A stretch of DNA of 64,000 nucleotides from Lasiodiplodia sp. COLG20 (lineage: Eukaryota > Ascomycota > Dothideomycetes > Botryosphaeriales > Botryosphaeriaceae), in contig VNWV01000001.1 of assembly GCA_009801085.1 (NCBI GenBank), forward strand, positions 2,666,001 through 2,730,000. The letters run 5' to 3'. Under the pieces are notes generated by a model. It worked only from the letters and a program-made list of their open reading frames with translations. It was not told the DNA's origin and did not search any database. Positions 43,413 through 54,269 of this stretch are shown piece after piece (the first letter of the stretch is position 1; each line of letters opens with the position of its first letter). Position numbers and translations under genes: made by a program.

Positions 43413-43603
43413 CAGAGCCGAAGGCCAGCGCGAAGAATATTAATCCCGAGGATGAGAGTTAGCTATGTCTTAGCAAATGTGGGCACTGGAAGCTGTCATT
43501 CGGACAAGAATGCACTCCACATTTACATCCGGATGATCGCTTCAACTAGCCGTGGAATGAGCGAAAAACAAATTCATGTTAGCCTTCCGCTGCGATACCT
43601 CTC
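43413..43603. mobile_element. MITE copy I: both ends recognisable
   Basis: Left end CAGAGCCGAAGGCCAGCGCG at 43413, preceded by TA; hairpin 43482-43554 (GGAAGCTGTCATTCGGAC / ATCCGGATGATCGCTTC); right end TTAGCCTTCCGCTGCGATAC then CTCTCG, with a TA shortly after. The most complete copy besides the intron one. Confidence 0.65.
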
Positions 43604-46121
43604 GGTACCTTTAGAGAAGAGCCAACGATTTTTTAGCGTAACCATTGTCCAGCTCCCGGAACATCCCCAACGTCATCAACTCTGGATGATTCTCCACGAA
43701 CATAGAGTTTAATGTCATTCGATTGCACCTGAGCGTCAGCTAAGTTTCCAGGATTGACGTCTTCACCGGTGGATATGCCGGGCTCTGTGACAGCAACCTA
43801 GCCCTGAGTGTGCGGGAAGAGGGGCAGGCTTGTCACAGGTTGGGTTGTCCCAAGGATGTACGGGGTTGTGGAGTCCTAGGAGTTTGAATAGGGTTCAACG
43901 ACGGGCATAAGAAACCGGCAGCCCATGGATGAGCACAGCGATGGTGAGAATGTCGTGTTCTGACACCATGCTGCGCAAGGAGCGGCCCATCGCTGTCGAC
44001 TTCCACCGGGCCCATTGCGAGCTCCGGTCAGCCCACCGGCCAGACCGAAAATGACTCGGAAGCGGCTTTCCTGGCGAAATCCTAACGGCAAGAAAACAGC
44101 GCGGGAGGAAAGATGGCTCCATGCATTGCACCCACATCAACATCCCGCATCTCCGCTCGACCCCCGCGCGACTGCAGAGCCAAAACCAACGACTTCCGTT
44201 GCCCGCCGAGTGGGCAGCGGGCGTTGCCACACGTGAGAGCGAGACAGAAAGCATGCAGCCAGTCGCGTCGGCCACGTGTGGTGGTTCCCATTACCTAATG
44301 GGCGCGCAAGCTCGGTAGCGGATTGGGCGTCGGCCCCTGTGGCACCGCGGCTCTTAGAGGCAGGAAAAATGAGTCCCCTACGTGCACCTTGCTGGATACA
44401 GTGCAAAAAATGAGACGGTCGACATGCAAAGGGCGCGGCGGGCGGCGCCGTGGTGCGGAAGATCGCGATCGTCAGGTACCGGCGTCAAGCTGGCTCTGGG
44501 CCTTCGTGTCCACCCACGGCGGTGCAGGTGGATACAGCTGCAACCTGCGCACGTCTGGCGGAAGCGCTAGACGGGTGGACTGTGTGGGTTCTGTGGAGGG
44601 GACCACGGGCTAGACTGGTCGTGAAGGCCGACGACAACCGCTCTGGGGTTGAGGCGTTGCGAGAGGGTCAGGAGGCATCGTGAAACTAGGACACGCGGTG
44701 ACCTCGACTGGCATCCATGTTGACGTGTCGCGGCATTTGTTTGAGTCCCCATTGATGATCTCATCACGAACGAGCCGCAATGCCGCGGGGGCCACTGCAG
44801 GAGGGGGACGAAATGAAAAGGCGCTCGAGGGGGCGCCGCAGGGAGAGGTGGTTGATCAGGGTGTTGCTATTCTCAGCCTTAGGGCATTGACGCGACATTG
44901 CTCACGGGTTGCGAGGGAATTGCAATTGGGGCGCCAGGAGGCCGACGTGATGAAGTTCGCAGCCCTCACCGACGTTTGCGTCGTGAATGCGCACGCAGGC
45001 ACGGGAACAGCTCCAATTGGAGCGGCTGCAGGGCGGCCGGGCCATCATGAGGGAATCATGAAGGTGTCAGCTCACAACTGGTGTCGGGTGAGCGCCTGGA
45101 GCGCAGGCTGGGTGCTCCACAGATCACAAGGCCAGATCCAACTTGAGCCGCAGTCAACCGTATCCAGCAATCGCTTCGGCAGATCGTTAGCACCTTGTGC
45201 TGGCGGGAGCGACATCGGGCAAGCCGGCGGCGGCCAGGCAGAACCGGTGAGTCGCTCTGGCGGCAGCATGGGCGGCGATCGAGTATGAAAACGCTGCATG
45301 TGCTCGATCAATCGGCTCGCGCGCCTTGTGTTGGTGGGGACGGATCTGATGCGAGGTGTGCGCGAACTTGGCTGCGGCGCACCACGGCGAGGAATTTTTT
45401 TTCTAGAAGCGCCGGCTGGCTAGCCCAGTCAGTGCGTCCGTTAGTCAGAGAAACGCACTGTGCCTGGCCCCCCGAACCTCGGTGCCCGTCGCGGCTGAAA
45501 AACGACATTGGTGCGCCATTTCTCGTGCTGCGCACACGAGAGCGTCCGAGGAGAAAGGGGGCGCGGCCGTCGGCGGCGTCGTGGCACCAGCTGGCGGGGA
45601 GCAGCCGTGGCTGCGGGGTGCGTCTCTGCAGCGGGGTGCAACACCAGCAATGGCGGGAGGGCGCCGGCAGATGGTGCGATGGCGCGGAGTCATCGCTGGC
45701 GGGCAGCGTAGCCGGGGGCGGTGCGGGAAGCAGCGCGGGAAGCGCACAGGGCTGCGAGAATAGGAGCAAATTAGCGCCGGCATTCGGCCCTCGCGCAGGG
45801 GCAGCACGTTTGCTCGGCTCATCGTCATCATGGCGCGGCCGGTCATGAGAATTCTGCTGCCAAAGCTCGAAACGCCTAGCATTTTTCTGTGCCACGCGCT
45901 GCTGCAGTACATAAGCCCCGCGGAGCCGCACCCCACTGCGAGCTTGAGATATCTATCCTGATTCCTGAGGACTATGTTTTTGCCCACTCTACGCTTGCGA
46001 CTGTTGATCCAGCACAAGACGCTATCTTGAGCGCTTACCCCAGATCGTCCGCCTCCGCCTTCCGCTTTCGGGCGAACCATCCTCCAGTCGAACCACCGCA
46101 CTCGCAACCTCCCCCGCCATC
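43604..46121. other. Long intergenic region before the arrestin gene, no supported gene
   Basis: 2.5 kb. From about 44 kb it is GC-rich, giving long random open frames on both strands (for example 44680-45288 +, 45308-45931 -); these lack motifs and start context. The last 150 bp are CT-rich with an ATCATG start, fitting the arrestin promoter and 5' UTR. Confidence 0.5.
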
Positions 46122-47447
46122 ATGCCAGGCCTTTTGCACTTCCCCATCCCGCGGAGGACCGACTCCAGCTCCCCGCCGCCCTACGAGCTCGACCACCACG
46201 ACTCCAAGATCCTGGCCAAGGTCATCAAGCGTGCAACCTCGCCCAGCCGCGCTAACATGGATGCCTTCAAGCGCCACAGCCTCGGTGGCCGCCACAAGTC
46301 CGAGCGGAAGAGCGCCACCAAGCTGGACCTCGCGAAGCCCGCCAAGATGGACCTGCTCGTCGAGTCTCCCCCGATCGTTCTGTACAACAGCCCCCAGAAC
46401 TCCACCGGCGCCATCTTCTCCGGCCAGCTCCTCGTCGATGTCACCGAGCCCGAGATCACCATCGAGAAGTTCGAGATGAAGCTGCTGGCCACCAGCACCA
46501 CCAAGGAGCCCGTTGTGAAGCAGTGCGCCGACTGCACCTCGCAGACCACCGAGCTGAAGCAGTGGACCTTCAACCAAGGTCAGCTGATCCTGAACAAGGG
46601 CGAGCACCAGTTCCCCTTCAGCTACCTGGTCCCCGGCCACCTCCCCGCCTCGACCAACAACCCCCTCGTCGTCCTCGACTACCACCTTGCTGCCGAGGCC
46701 ACCACCTCCTCCGGCGAGGTCATTACTTTTGGCCGCAGCATCGTCATCAAGCGCGCCATTCTGCCCGCTAACGACAAGCACTCCGTCCGCATTTTCCCTC
46801 CCACCAACCTGACTGCTTCCGTCACTCTGCCCAACGTTGTCCACCCCATTGGAGACTTCAACGTGGAGATGCGCATGTCTGGCCTGGTCGAGGAGAAGAG
46901 GGACAAGTCCACCACCCGCTGGAAGCTCCGCAAGCTCAACTGGCGCATCGAGGAGCACACCAAATTCGTCTCGCCTGCTTGCCCCAAGCACGTTTCCAAG
47001 GTCGGTGGTGAAGGCAAGGGTATCATCCACGAAGACACCCGTGTCATTGGCTCGGACGACGTCAAGCACGGCTGGAAGACCGATATCCAGAACGACACTA
47101 TCGAAGTCGAGTTCCAGGCCATGGTCAACCCGCTCATGAAGCCCGCTTGCGATGTTCAGGCTGAGAACGGCCTGGAGGTCAAGCACAACCTTGTCGTCGA
47201 GATGGTTGTTGCTGAGGAGTGGGCTCCTGACAACAAGCCTACTCAGGTTACTCCTACTGGCGCCGCCCGTGTACTGAGAACCCAATTCAACCTGGTCCTC
47301 ACCGAGAGAGCAGGCCTTGGAATCTCATGGGACGAAGAGCAGCCGCCTCTCTACGATGAAATCCCAGCTTCACCTCCCGTGTATAACGAGGAGCTGAATG
47401 TTCGCGATCTGGAAGAGATCGAGCGTCTTTCGCTAAACCATTCCTAA
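46122..47447 (+). CDS. Alpha-arrestin, Ldb19/Art1-like, with two PPxY motifs
   Basis: Adaptor that brings a HECT ubiquitin ligase (Rsp5/HulA) to plasma-membrane transporters to trigger endocytosis. Single exon, 441 aa. A basic N-terminus (RATSPSRANMDAFKRHSLGG) is followed by the arrestin-N fold (about residues 60-190: VESPPIVLYN, GAIFSGQLLVDV, IEKFEMKLLATST, FPFSYLVPGHLPAS) and arrestin-C (about 215-390). The tail holds PPLYDE and PPVYNE, two PPxY motifs that bind the WW domains of Rsp5-type ligases. The overall form matches the LDB19 (Art1) family of fungal nutrient-permease adaptors. The strong codon bias explains the long open frame antisense to it. ATG 46122 (CATCATG). Confidence 0.9.
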   Translation: MPGLLHFPIPRRTDSSSPPPYELDHHDSKILAKVIKRATSPSRANMDAFKRHSLGGRHKSERKSATKLDLAKPAKMDLLVESPPIVLYNSPQNSTGAIFSGQLLVDVTEPEITIEKFEMKLLATSTTKEPVVKQCADCTSQTTELKQWTFNQGQLILNKGEHQFPFSYLVPGHLPASTNNPLVVLDYHLAAEATTSSGEVITFGRSIVIKRAILPANDKHSVRIFPPTNLTASVTLPNVVHPIGDFNVEMRMSGLVEEKRDKSTTRWKLRKLNWRIEEHTKFVSPACPKHVSKVGGEGKGIIHEDTRVIGSDDVKHGWKTDIQNDTIEVEFQAMVNPLMKPACDVQAENGLEVKHNLVVEMVVAEEWAPDNKPTQVTPTGAARVLRTQFNLVLTERAGLGISWDEEQPPLYDEIPASPPVYNEELNVRDLEEIERLSLNHS

Positions 47448-48825
47448 AAATACCCCGCCTATCGTTCAACAATTCCGAGATGCGGTCACGAATTTTCTTT
47501 GTCGTTTTGTTTAAACATTGGAAGAACTCAGGGTGGATGCGGAGGATATACCCATGCATGCCACGAATTGGCAGCAAAGTCTTGATTAATTGATTTCATG
47601 GGAGTTTATGTGGACCAAAAAAGCATTGTTTGGGTGGCTTGGACAGAGCCCCTGGGAATTCAACAAGAGGACATGGATTGGCGTCTTGAATCATGGACAG
47701 CATCATACCAATACCCAACTAGCGGCTTCAAGAGAAGCATGCGGATCTGTTTGAAATATAATCTAATCTCAACTTTGTACATCGCAACTTCATTCTGGTA
47801 ATGAGCCGAAAGATTTTCACTGTGACACACTATGCCTTCATTCTCAACCCATCATGACTTTGTCTTGTGGACGCGAGAAATTTAGTTCTAGGCGGCTTGG
47901 TATAAATCTCTACGTAGTGTATGCGGAGGCGTTAACCGAGATCTCATTATGAGCAGCCAACTCTTCGTCACCACCTCTACACCTGATGAAGTTACTCTTT
48001 TACAATACGATGCGTGACGGTGGCGTATTCGTATAGTTTTTAAACATCGTACCTCCGTCAGGATGTTTGCTTCAATATTTACGTAGGATGTGTTGCAGCT
48101 TATTTCGTAGGCACGGAGAGCTCACAGTTTCTGAGAACTACCGTAATATTGATATCATTGCCACGATAATCTGCAAACTAAACTCACGGAGAATAGTATT
48201 GTGAATTGCGTCAGAATTTAACCTTTTACCACCCATCCGGCACGCCTGGGTCGAACTTTAGTTTAATTAGTAGTTGGGATTTTCATCCTGATGCTTCTGC
48301 ACATGTATCTTTTGAAACTCATGTCTGCATCTGAACATTATTTTAACTACGGAGAGTTGCAATACCTTTCGCAAGACATGGAAAAGCATTGCTCTCTGAG
48401 ACCCACTGTGGGGGTTCTGTGAGAATTTTGAAAGCCCACGCGGCGAAATGCGTCGACTACTAGCCGATTTTCACTACCCTGTCAGGGCTACTTTCGTCGC
48501 ATGCGGCACGGTGACCTAAGGTTACTGTTCGGCTGTAGCTCGGAGGTCGACTGTGTATACGATGCAGCATCGCCACGTGAGCCTAGAGGTTGACGTTGGC
48601 TCTTGAATTTTAGCAGAATTTTTAGGTGTGGCGAAGGATTGACGAGGTGAGGTTGAGGCCGGAGAAGATCCCGTCATCAAGCCGCAGATCCTCATGACGT
48701 TAGCGTGTTTGACGGGCAGTGTGTGAAGTCTTGGCGTGTTTGCATCCAAGAAGTTCCTGTTCGTTCGCGCTCCGCTTCAGGCAGCTCCACGCAGCTGCCC
48801 TCCATACCGAGCCACCCCCGCCAAC
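47448..48825. other. Intergenic, AT-rich, with a faint MITE relic
   Basis: 1.4 kb. Around 48040-48115 the order GTCAGGATGTTTGCTTCAAT .. TGTTGCAGC recalls a strongly decayed hairpin arm and terminal repeat. No gene seen. Confidence 0.4.
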
Positions 48826-50457
48826 ATGTTGTGCGCAAGTAAGACACACCCGCACCGTGTCCCAATCGCCTCTGCTGACCCTCTTGCAGTCTCCGGTGAA
48901 GCGCCGCAGGTCCCCGTCGCGTCCAAGAAAAGCGGTCCGTAGATTTCCAAGCTTTGTTGACGCGCGCCGAAGCTCACACGCCCGCAGGAAACGTTTTTGA
49001 GAAGCGCCTGATTGACGCATACATTGCTGAGCATGGATCTGACCCCGTAAATGGCGAGGAGCTCACTGTAGATGACCTGGTCGAGCTCAAAACCCAGCGC
49101 GTCGTCCGCCCGCGTCCCCCGACTCTTACTTCGATTCCCTCGCTCCTCGCTGCCTTTCAGAACGAATGGGATGCCGTTGCCCTCGAGACATACCAGCTCA
49201 AGCAACAGCTTGCGCAAACTCGACAGGAGCTCAGCACGGCCCTCTACCAACACGATGCTGCCGTGAGGGTTATCGCGCGGCTAACGCGCGAGAGAGACGA
49301 GGCTCGCAACGCGCTCTCCCGCATCAGCGTGAGTGCTGGTGGCGGAGATGCCATGCAGGTGGATAGCGCCAGTCTCCCTGATGCGGTCGTGGCGAAGATC
49401 GATGAGACACACCAACAGTAGGTTGCCCGCGGAATCTCGTCGCGCTGGTTTAGCAAACTAACTTTTCCCAGGCTGTCCGCCACGCGGAGAAAGCGTCCTA
49501 TTCCCGAAGGCTGGGCTACGGCGGAGACGGTTCAATCGTTTGACACCACGCACGAGACGGAATCCTTATATCCTGGCGGCAAGACGCTCGCTCTCGACAA
49601 GAGCGGCGACCTCGCGCTTACTGGAGGAAAGGACGGCGCTGCCAGCGTGTTCTCTCTTTCGCAGAAGCAGGTGGTTCAGGCACTGAAGGCCGGCGGAAGC
49701 GTCACAGCGGGTGCCTGGTACAATGACAAGCCAGTTATTGCCACATCGACGGGCGCGGTCAAGGTGTTTGAGAACGGTGCGGAGGTGGCTCAGATTGGCT
49801 CCCATGCAGGAGCGGCAACATCGCTTTCGATCCATCCATGCGGCGACATCCTCGCTTCGACCGGCGTGGATAAGAGCTACATCCTTTACGACTTGAGCAG
49901 CAACAAGCAGCTCACGCAGGTCTTCACCGATGCCGGTACGTGTTATGCAACCCTAGTTTTATTTTCATTCTTGCTTACCAATGGTGTTTCCAGAACTGCT
50001 TTGCGGAGCATTCCATCCTGATGGCCACCTGTTTGCTGCAGGCGGTCGGGATGGCCAGATCAAGGTGTTCGACGTCAAGAACGGTGAGAACATGGCGACA
50101 TTCGATGCAGGTGGACCTCTGCAAACAATTGCCTTCTCCGAGAATGGCACTTGGCTGGCGGCTGCAGTGCAGGGCCAGACGACAGTCCAGATCTGGGATC
50201 TGCGGAAGGCAGCGAGCATCAAGACGCTGGATATTGGCAGCACGGTGGAAAGCGTGCAGTGGGATTACACGGGCCAGTTCCTTGCTGCGGCAGGCGCGGG
50301 CAGCGTTGCTGTGCAGCACTACGCGAAGTCGGGCAAGCAGTGGTCGGAGCCGTTCAGGAAAGCGATCCCGGCGGCGGCGGTGGTGTGGGGAGCCTCGGCG
50401 CAGTCGCTCGTGGCGCTGACGGCCGAGGGAGGACTGGTGGAGCTGGGCTCAGCTTGA
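48826..50457 (+). CDS. PRP19: PRP19, U-box ubiquitin ligase of the spliceosomal NineTeen complex
   Basis: Core of the NTC/Prp19 complex, needed for spliceosome activation and DNA-damage signalling. Exons 48826-48838 (only 13 nt), 48890-48934, 48988-49417, 49472-49935 and 49994-50457; 1,416 nt, 471 aa. The U-box is assembled across the first three exons (MLCAISGEAPQVPVASKKSG, then NVFEKRLIDAYI.. DPVNGEEL). A coiled-coil tetramerisation region follows (LAAFQNEWDAVALETYQLKQ). The C-terminal half is a seven-bladed WD40 propeller (LALTGGKDGAASVFSL, IHPCGDILASTGVDKSYILYD, FHPDGHLFAAGGRDGQIKVFD). The tiny first exon is needed to give the U-box its first Cys. Start CCAACATG. Confidence 0.95.
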
Positions 50458-51038
50458 AGGAGCCGGCGTGGGGGTATCTAGGATAGGCGTCATGCGTAGA
50501 TTATCTGGGCAATCGCAAGAAAGCGATCAGAGACTGGAATGACATCAGGGTGGTTTTTGGCGATTCATGTACCGGCGGTCCAGTGATGCAGCCCAAGGGT
50601 CCATTGAGAGTACAGGCCGGGGTGACAGGCCCCCTTCTGCGGGTGGTACGGGACAAAAATGCAGCGGAATCCATCGTCGCTCCCTTGCTGGTGTCGTCGC
50701 TTCTGCGCAGGAAGGACGCAGCTTCCCCGGCCGGCGACATGGCCAGGTGAGACTCTCGACCGCTCGCAGCGCCCGCACAAAAACGCAAACTGCCGTTGCT
50801 TGCTGCACAGCACCAGCAAGCACCAAGCGCCATTCGTGCATGGGGTTGCAAGGTCGAGTCGAGCCGCCGAGTCCGCTGGCAAGGGCCTTCAAATCACAAC
50901 ACCTCATTAATCCGCCACCAAACACCGTCGGCCGCATTGGCGCTGCTGGAGCCGCCTGCCCACGACCTGCAACACCCACAACCCCGGCCCGCCTTCTCAA
51001 CACATCTCTGCCGGCAGCGCACTCTCCAGGACCTGAGC
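50458..51038. other. Intergenic between PRP19 and RING gene, no gene seen
   Basis: 581 bp. Open frames upstream of 51039 are the 5' extension of the RING gene frame and low-complexity; treated as promoter and 5' UTR. Confidence 0.5.
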
Positions 51039-52487
51039 ATGGATAGCACGAACCCGCCCAACGGCTGGCCGCATCATCGTATCCCCAAGGTACGAGCCGA
51101 TTCCAGCGTGCCGTCTGCCGCCCAGATTGCGCAGGAGCGGCTGCCGCTGACCACCCGACAAAAACTGACGGCCCTGCCTGCACAGAGATCGCACGACGAA
51201 ATGCAACGCGGCCACCGCGAGAGCTCCGACCAAGCCTCCCTTCGTCGTCCAGCGCCCTTCCATCGCCGCGCCAACTCTCCGCCCTCTGCCAGCTCCACCC
51301 CTCCGCCGCACGCCCCTCAACACCCGCAAACCTCCGGCCTGCACCTTCCTCCTCTCCGCCACCGCTTTGCCGGCGACGGGTTTGACTTCAGACGGCCTGC
51401 CATGTCCACACCCGCCGCTTCGAGCCATCGCCCGCCCGCGGACGTCATAGACCTCACCTCCGAAGATGATCTTGCTCTGGCCGACTCGTCCGCAACGCCA
51501 ATCGCTCCACCAGTTCAATCAGCCCGAGCCTCGCGCCCGCCGCGCTTTGCTCGAGAGATCATCGACCTCTCTGACGATACGCCTGCTCATCCGCCACCGC
51601 CCCCGCCAGCACAGAATGCCGCGCCCTCGAGCCCGGAGGTAGAGTTCGTCTCGTCGCGCACGATTCCCGGTCGAAGACGAGCACCAGCAACGGCTGTGGA
51701 CCTCACCGATGTGGAAGATGACTTTGAGTTCGAGATGTTTTTTGCCGACTTTGGACCTAGACACGGCGTGAACAGGGCACCTCCTGGCGATGGGGGTTTT
51801 AGGACGCGCAGTCGAAGGAACAGTCCGGTGCACCGGCGGCTCATGCACATACTCGGTGAGCGCACGTCTGTCCAGCAGCACCAGCACCAACGGCTGAGGG
51901 AGCGGCGAGATCAACGTGACACGCGCCCACGGACGTCGCAGAGGGCGCCGTACATTCAACGGCTAATTGGACGTGATCCAGATGGCCTCCTCGAGCTTAA
52001 CAATGCTCATACGGGCTTCCTCGGACCAGGCGTCATGAACTACGGCGCTGCCGCCTTCGACCTCGGCCTTGAGCGCGAGGCCACCCCGACATACGAAGCT
52101 CCCCCCAAAGCTCCGTCCGGCTTCACGCGTTCGCCGGAGGAGGGCGATGCTCTGGCTTGTCCCAATTGTGACGCAGAGCTGTGCGCAGGCCCGGAAGGAG
52201 ACGAGAAGAGGCAAGTGTGGGTTATCAGGGCATGCGGCCATGTAAGTACACCCCTAGCAGCACAGTCGCCGACTCGGCCCAAGCACTTCAATAGAATACG
52301 TTTTAATGCGAATGATGGAAAGGTATATTGCGGCGAGTGCGCAAGGAATCGACATGCATCAAAACGCAAAGGCAAAGAGCCTGCTGGCTCGAGTAGCCGC
52401 CTACCGAACCCTTTCCAGAAGTGCGTGGTAAAGGATTGCGGCAAGAAGTGCACGGCACGAACAGCCATGGTCCAGTTGTTCTTGTGA
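51039..52487 (+). CDS. RING-finger protein with three SUMO-interaction motifs (STUbL candidate)
   Basis: Exons 51039-52241 and 52323-52487; 1,368 nt, 455 aa. A long disordered N-terminal half carries three hydrophobic-acidic SIM-like motifs: VIDLTSEDD (about residue 136), IIDLSDD (about 172) and AVDLTDVEDD (about 219). The C-terminus is a RING-like zinc finger: CPNC (373), then a spacer, CGHVYCGEC, a basic loop, and C-x4-C near the end (KCVVKDCGKKC). SIMs plus a C-terminal RING are the hallmark of SUMO-targeted ubiquitin ligases (Slx5/Rfp1 type), nuclear proteins of genome maintenance; assignment is by architecture only. The 81-bp intron (GTAAGT..AAG) splits CGH from VYCGEC and is itself open in frame. 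Start at 51039 (GAGCATGG); the frame is open further upstream but low-complexity. Confidence 0.78.
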   Translation: MDSTNPPNGWPHHRIPKVRADSSVPSAAQIAQERLPLTTRQKLTALPAQRSHDEMQRGHRESSDQASLRRPAPFHRRANSPPSASSTPPPHAPQHPQTSGLHLPPLRHRFAGDGFDFRRPAMSTPAASSHRPPADVIDLTSEDDLALADSSATPIAPPVQSARASRPPRFAREIIDLSDDTPAHPPPPPPAQNAAPSSPEVEFVSSRTIPGRRRAPATAVDLTDVEDDFEFEMFFADFGPRHGVNRAPPGDGGFRTRSRRNSPVHRRLMHILGERTSVQQHQHQRLRERRDQRDTRPRTSQRAPYIQRLIGRDPDGLLELNNAHTGFLGPGVMNYGAAAFDLGLEREATPTYEAPPKAPSGFTRSPEEGDALACPNCDAELCAGPEGDEKRQVWVIRACGHVSTPLAAQSPTRPKHFNRIRFNANDGKVYCGECARNRHASKRKGKEPAGSSSRLPNPFQKCVVKDCGKKCTARTAMVQLFL

Positions 52488-53311
52488 AACCAGCCCGGTC
52501 CTTCGGGAACCCGCCTTACCTTCTGCATCTTGTCTTTCTGTTTTCATTCACAGCGGCGAAAAAGCGAGCACTGGGTGAGCATCAGGAGTTTTTTTTTCTT
52601 TTTTTTCTCTGGCGTTGATGTGCGTCAAATGGTAGATGAGAGGACGGGATGGGCATGGGGGTCAAGGGGCATCATTGGAACGGGAATGATTGTGACAGGT
52701 CTCTTTTTTATGGATCACGGGCGGATCATCTGCTTTCCGACATAGGATATTCCAGCTCGCCTTGGTCTGCTGCACACTTTCCTGCATATGGCAGCAGACA
52801 GCTGCTTTTTTCTCGAGAGGCGCAAGTCGCCTGACATCTTGGACCGAGACCAGCAATGCAGTACGGCTTTCTGAAACACAGTGAGTTGCTTGTGGCACCA
52901 ACAAGACATGGACGAGCATAGTAGCAACTCGAAACGAAGAGCATTGTCCGTGGCGGTGGAGGAGACAAGTTGATGGTGTCGGCGACTCGTAGCTCCAAAC
53001 GCCGACTTGCCTCGGCTGGAAGCTACTGTCTTCTCTCCCCAACCATCACCGCCCAAAAACATTTTTGTTGAAAGACGACGGCACGTACCAACTAGCGGTG
53101 GCCTGCAGCAGTCTCGCATCGGCTGTTTGACCGCACCGTTTGATCATTGCGCATTGCAATTGCTTCGCCCAGCAATCCTTCCAAGCTATCCTACCTAGCT
53201 CCCCTCTCGTCGCGCAACGAAAACTGCCTCGCTCTCCCTCACCACTACAAACAATCCAATCGGCCCTCGCACCGACTCACCCGGCCCATTACTCGTTCGT
53301 CCGAGCCGACC
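52488..53311. other. Intergenic between RING gene and PHS1, no gene seen
   Basis: 824 bp. A T-rich tract (TTTTTTTTCTTTTTTTTCTC, about 52590) lies in the RING gene 3' region; CT-rich sequence precedes the PHS1 ATG. Confidence 0.5.
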
Positions 53312-54269
53312 ATGTCCTCCACCGCCCCGACAACGAAGCCCAAGGCAGGCACCAGCACCGTCGCGCAGACCTATCTCCTCTCGTACAATGCGGCATCAGC
53401 GCTGCTGTGGACAGCCGTGTTAGGCCGGGTCATGCTGCTTGTGCCGCTGGTCGGCGTGACCAACGTCTTCGGCGGCGTTGACGACTTCGTGCGCTGGGTG
53501 CAGACGCTGGCGCTGGCCGAGGTGGGACATGCTGCTTTTGGTGAGTCTTTTTTTTCCCTACTATGTGGAAGTGGCTACGAGTCAAGGATATAAAGCGGAG
53601 TAAGGTAGGGGAAAGCGAGTTGGACTGGCGAACGCGCAGGCTTATGGAGTGTGGGGAAAGTTGCGGAGAAGGACATGGAGATATTGGAGTCTAGGATAAT
53701 AGGTTTACACGCGAGTAGAGGGAGGAGAAGATGGCGCTTGGAGAGGAGATTGTGTGCAGATATGCTGACCGCAGCGTTCTTTCTCCAGGCATCGTCCGCG
53801 CGCCTCTCCTCACCACCCTCATGCAGGTGGCCTCCCGCCTCCTCCTGGTGTGGGGCATCGCCTATCCGTTCCCCCAATCGACCGCGCACTCGCCCGCCTT
53901 CGCCGGCATGCTGCTTGCCTGGTCCGTCACCGAGGTTATCCGCTACAGCTACTTCGTCTTCCTGCTGGGCAGCGGCAAGGTTCCGGCCGTGCTGAGCTGG
54001 CTGCGGTACAATACTTTCTACGTGCTCTACCCGCTCGGCATTTCCTGCGAGTGCTGGCTGGTATACAAGGCAACCGGCCCGGCCGCCGAACTGAATCCCC
54101 TTATCGCCTACGGCTTGTGGGCTGTGTTGGCCATTTACGTACCTGGTATGCATGTCTTCCTTCCGTATCTCAATCAGTGCACTGACCCGTACCAGGCTCG
54201 TACATCCTGTACTCGCACATGATGGCCCAAAGGCGCCGCGTCATGCGCGGAAAGAAGAGGGCAGACTAA
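53312..54269 (+). CDS. PHS1: PHS1, very-long-chain 3-hydroxyacyl-CoA dehydratase (HACD/PTPLA)
   Basis: ER membrane enzyme for the third step of very-long-chain fatty-acid elongation, feeding sphingolipids. Exons 53312-53540, 53789-54145 and 54196-54269; 660 nt, 219 aa, matching yeast Phs1 (217). Six membrane segments; the catalytic Tyr lies in VTEVIRYSYF and the catalytic Glu in YPLGISCECWLV, both family-conserved. A basic tail (QRRRVMRGKKRAD) fits an ER-retention-type end. Intron 1 is 248 bp, about five times the local norm, and contains no repeat I recognise; intron 2 is 50 bp. Start GACCATG at 53312. Confidence 0.93.

Noticed and set aside
44680..45931. 202- and 207-codon frames in GC-rich DNA
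   Set aside because: No motifs, no start context, no splice logic; expected by chance at this GC content.
46035..47285. 416-codon minus-strand frame
   Set aside because: Exact antisense of the alpha-arrestin, Gly/Val/Leu-rich as expected from mirrored codon bias.
53541..53788. MITE inside the long PHS1 intron
   Set aside because: Checked because of its length, but none of the family hairpin or terminal repeat sequence is there.
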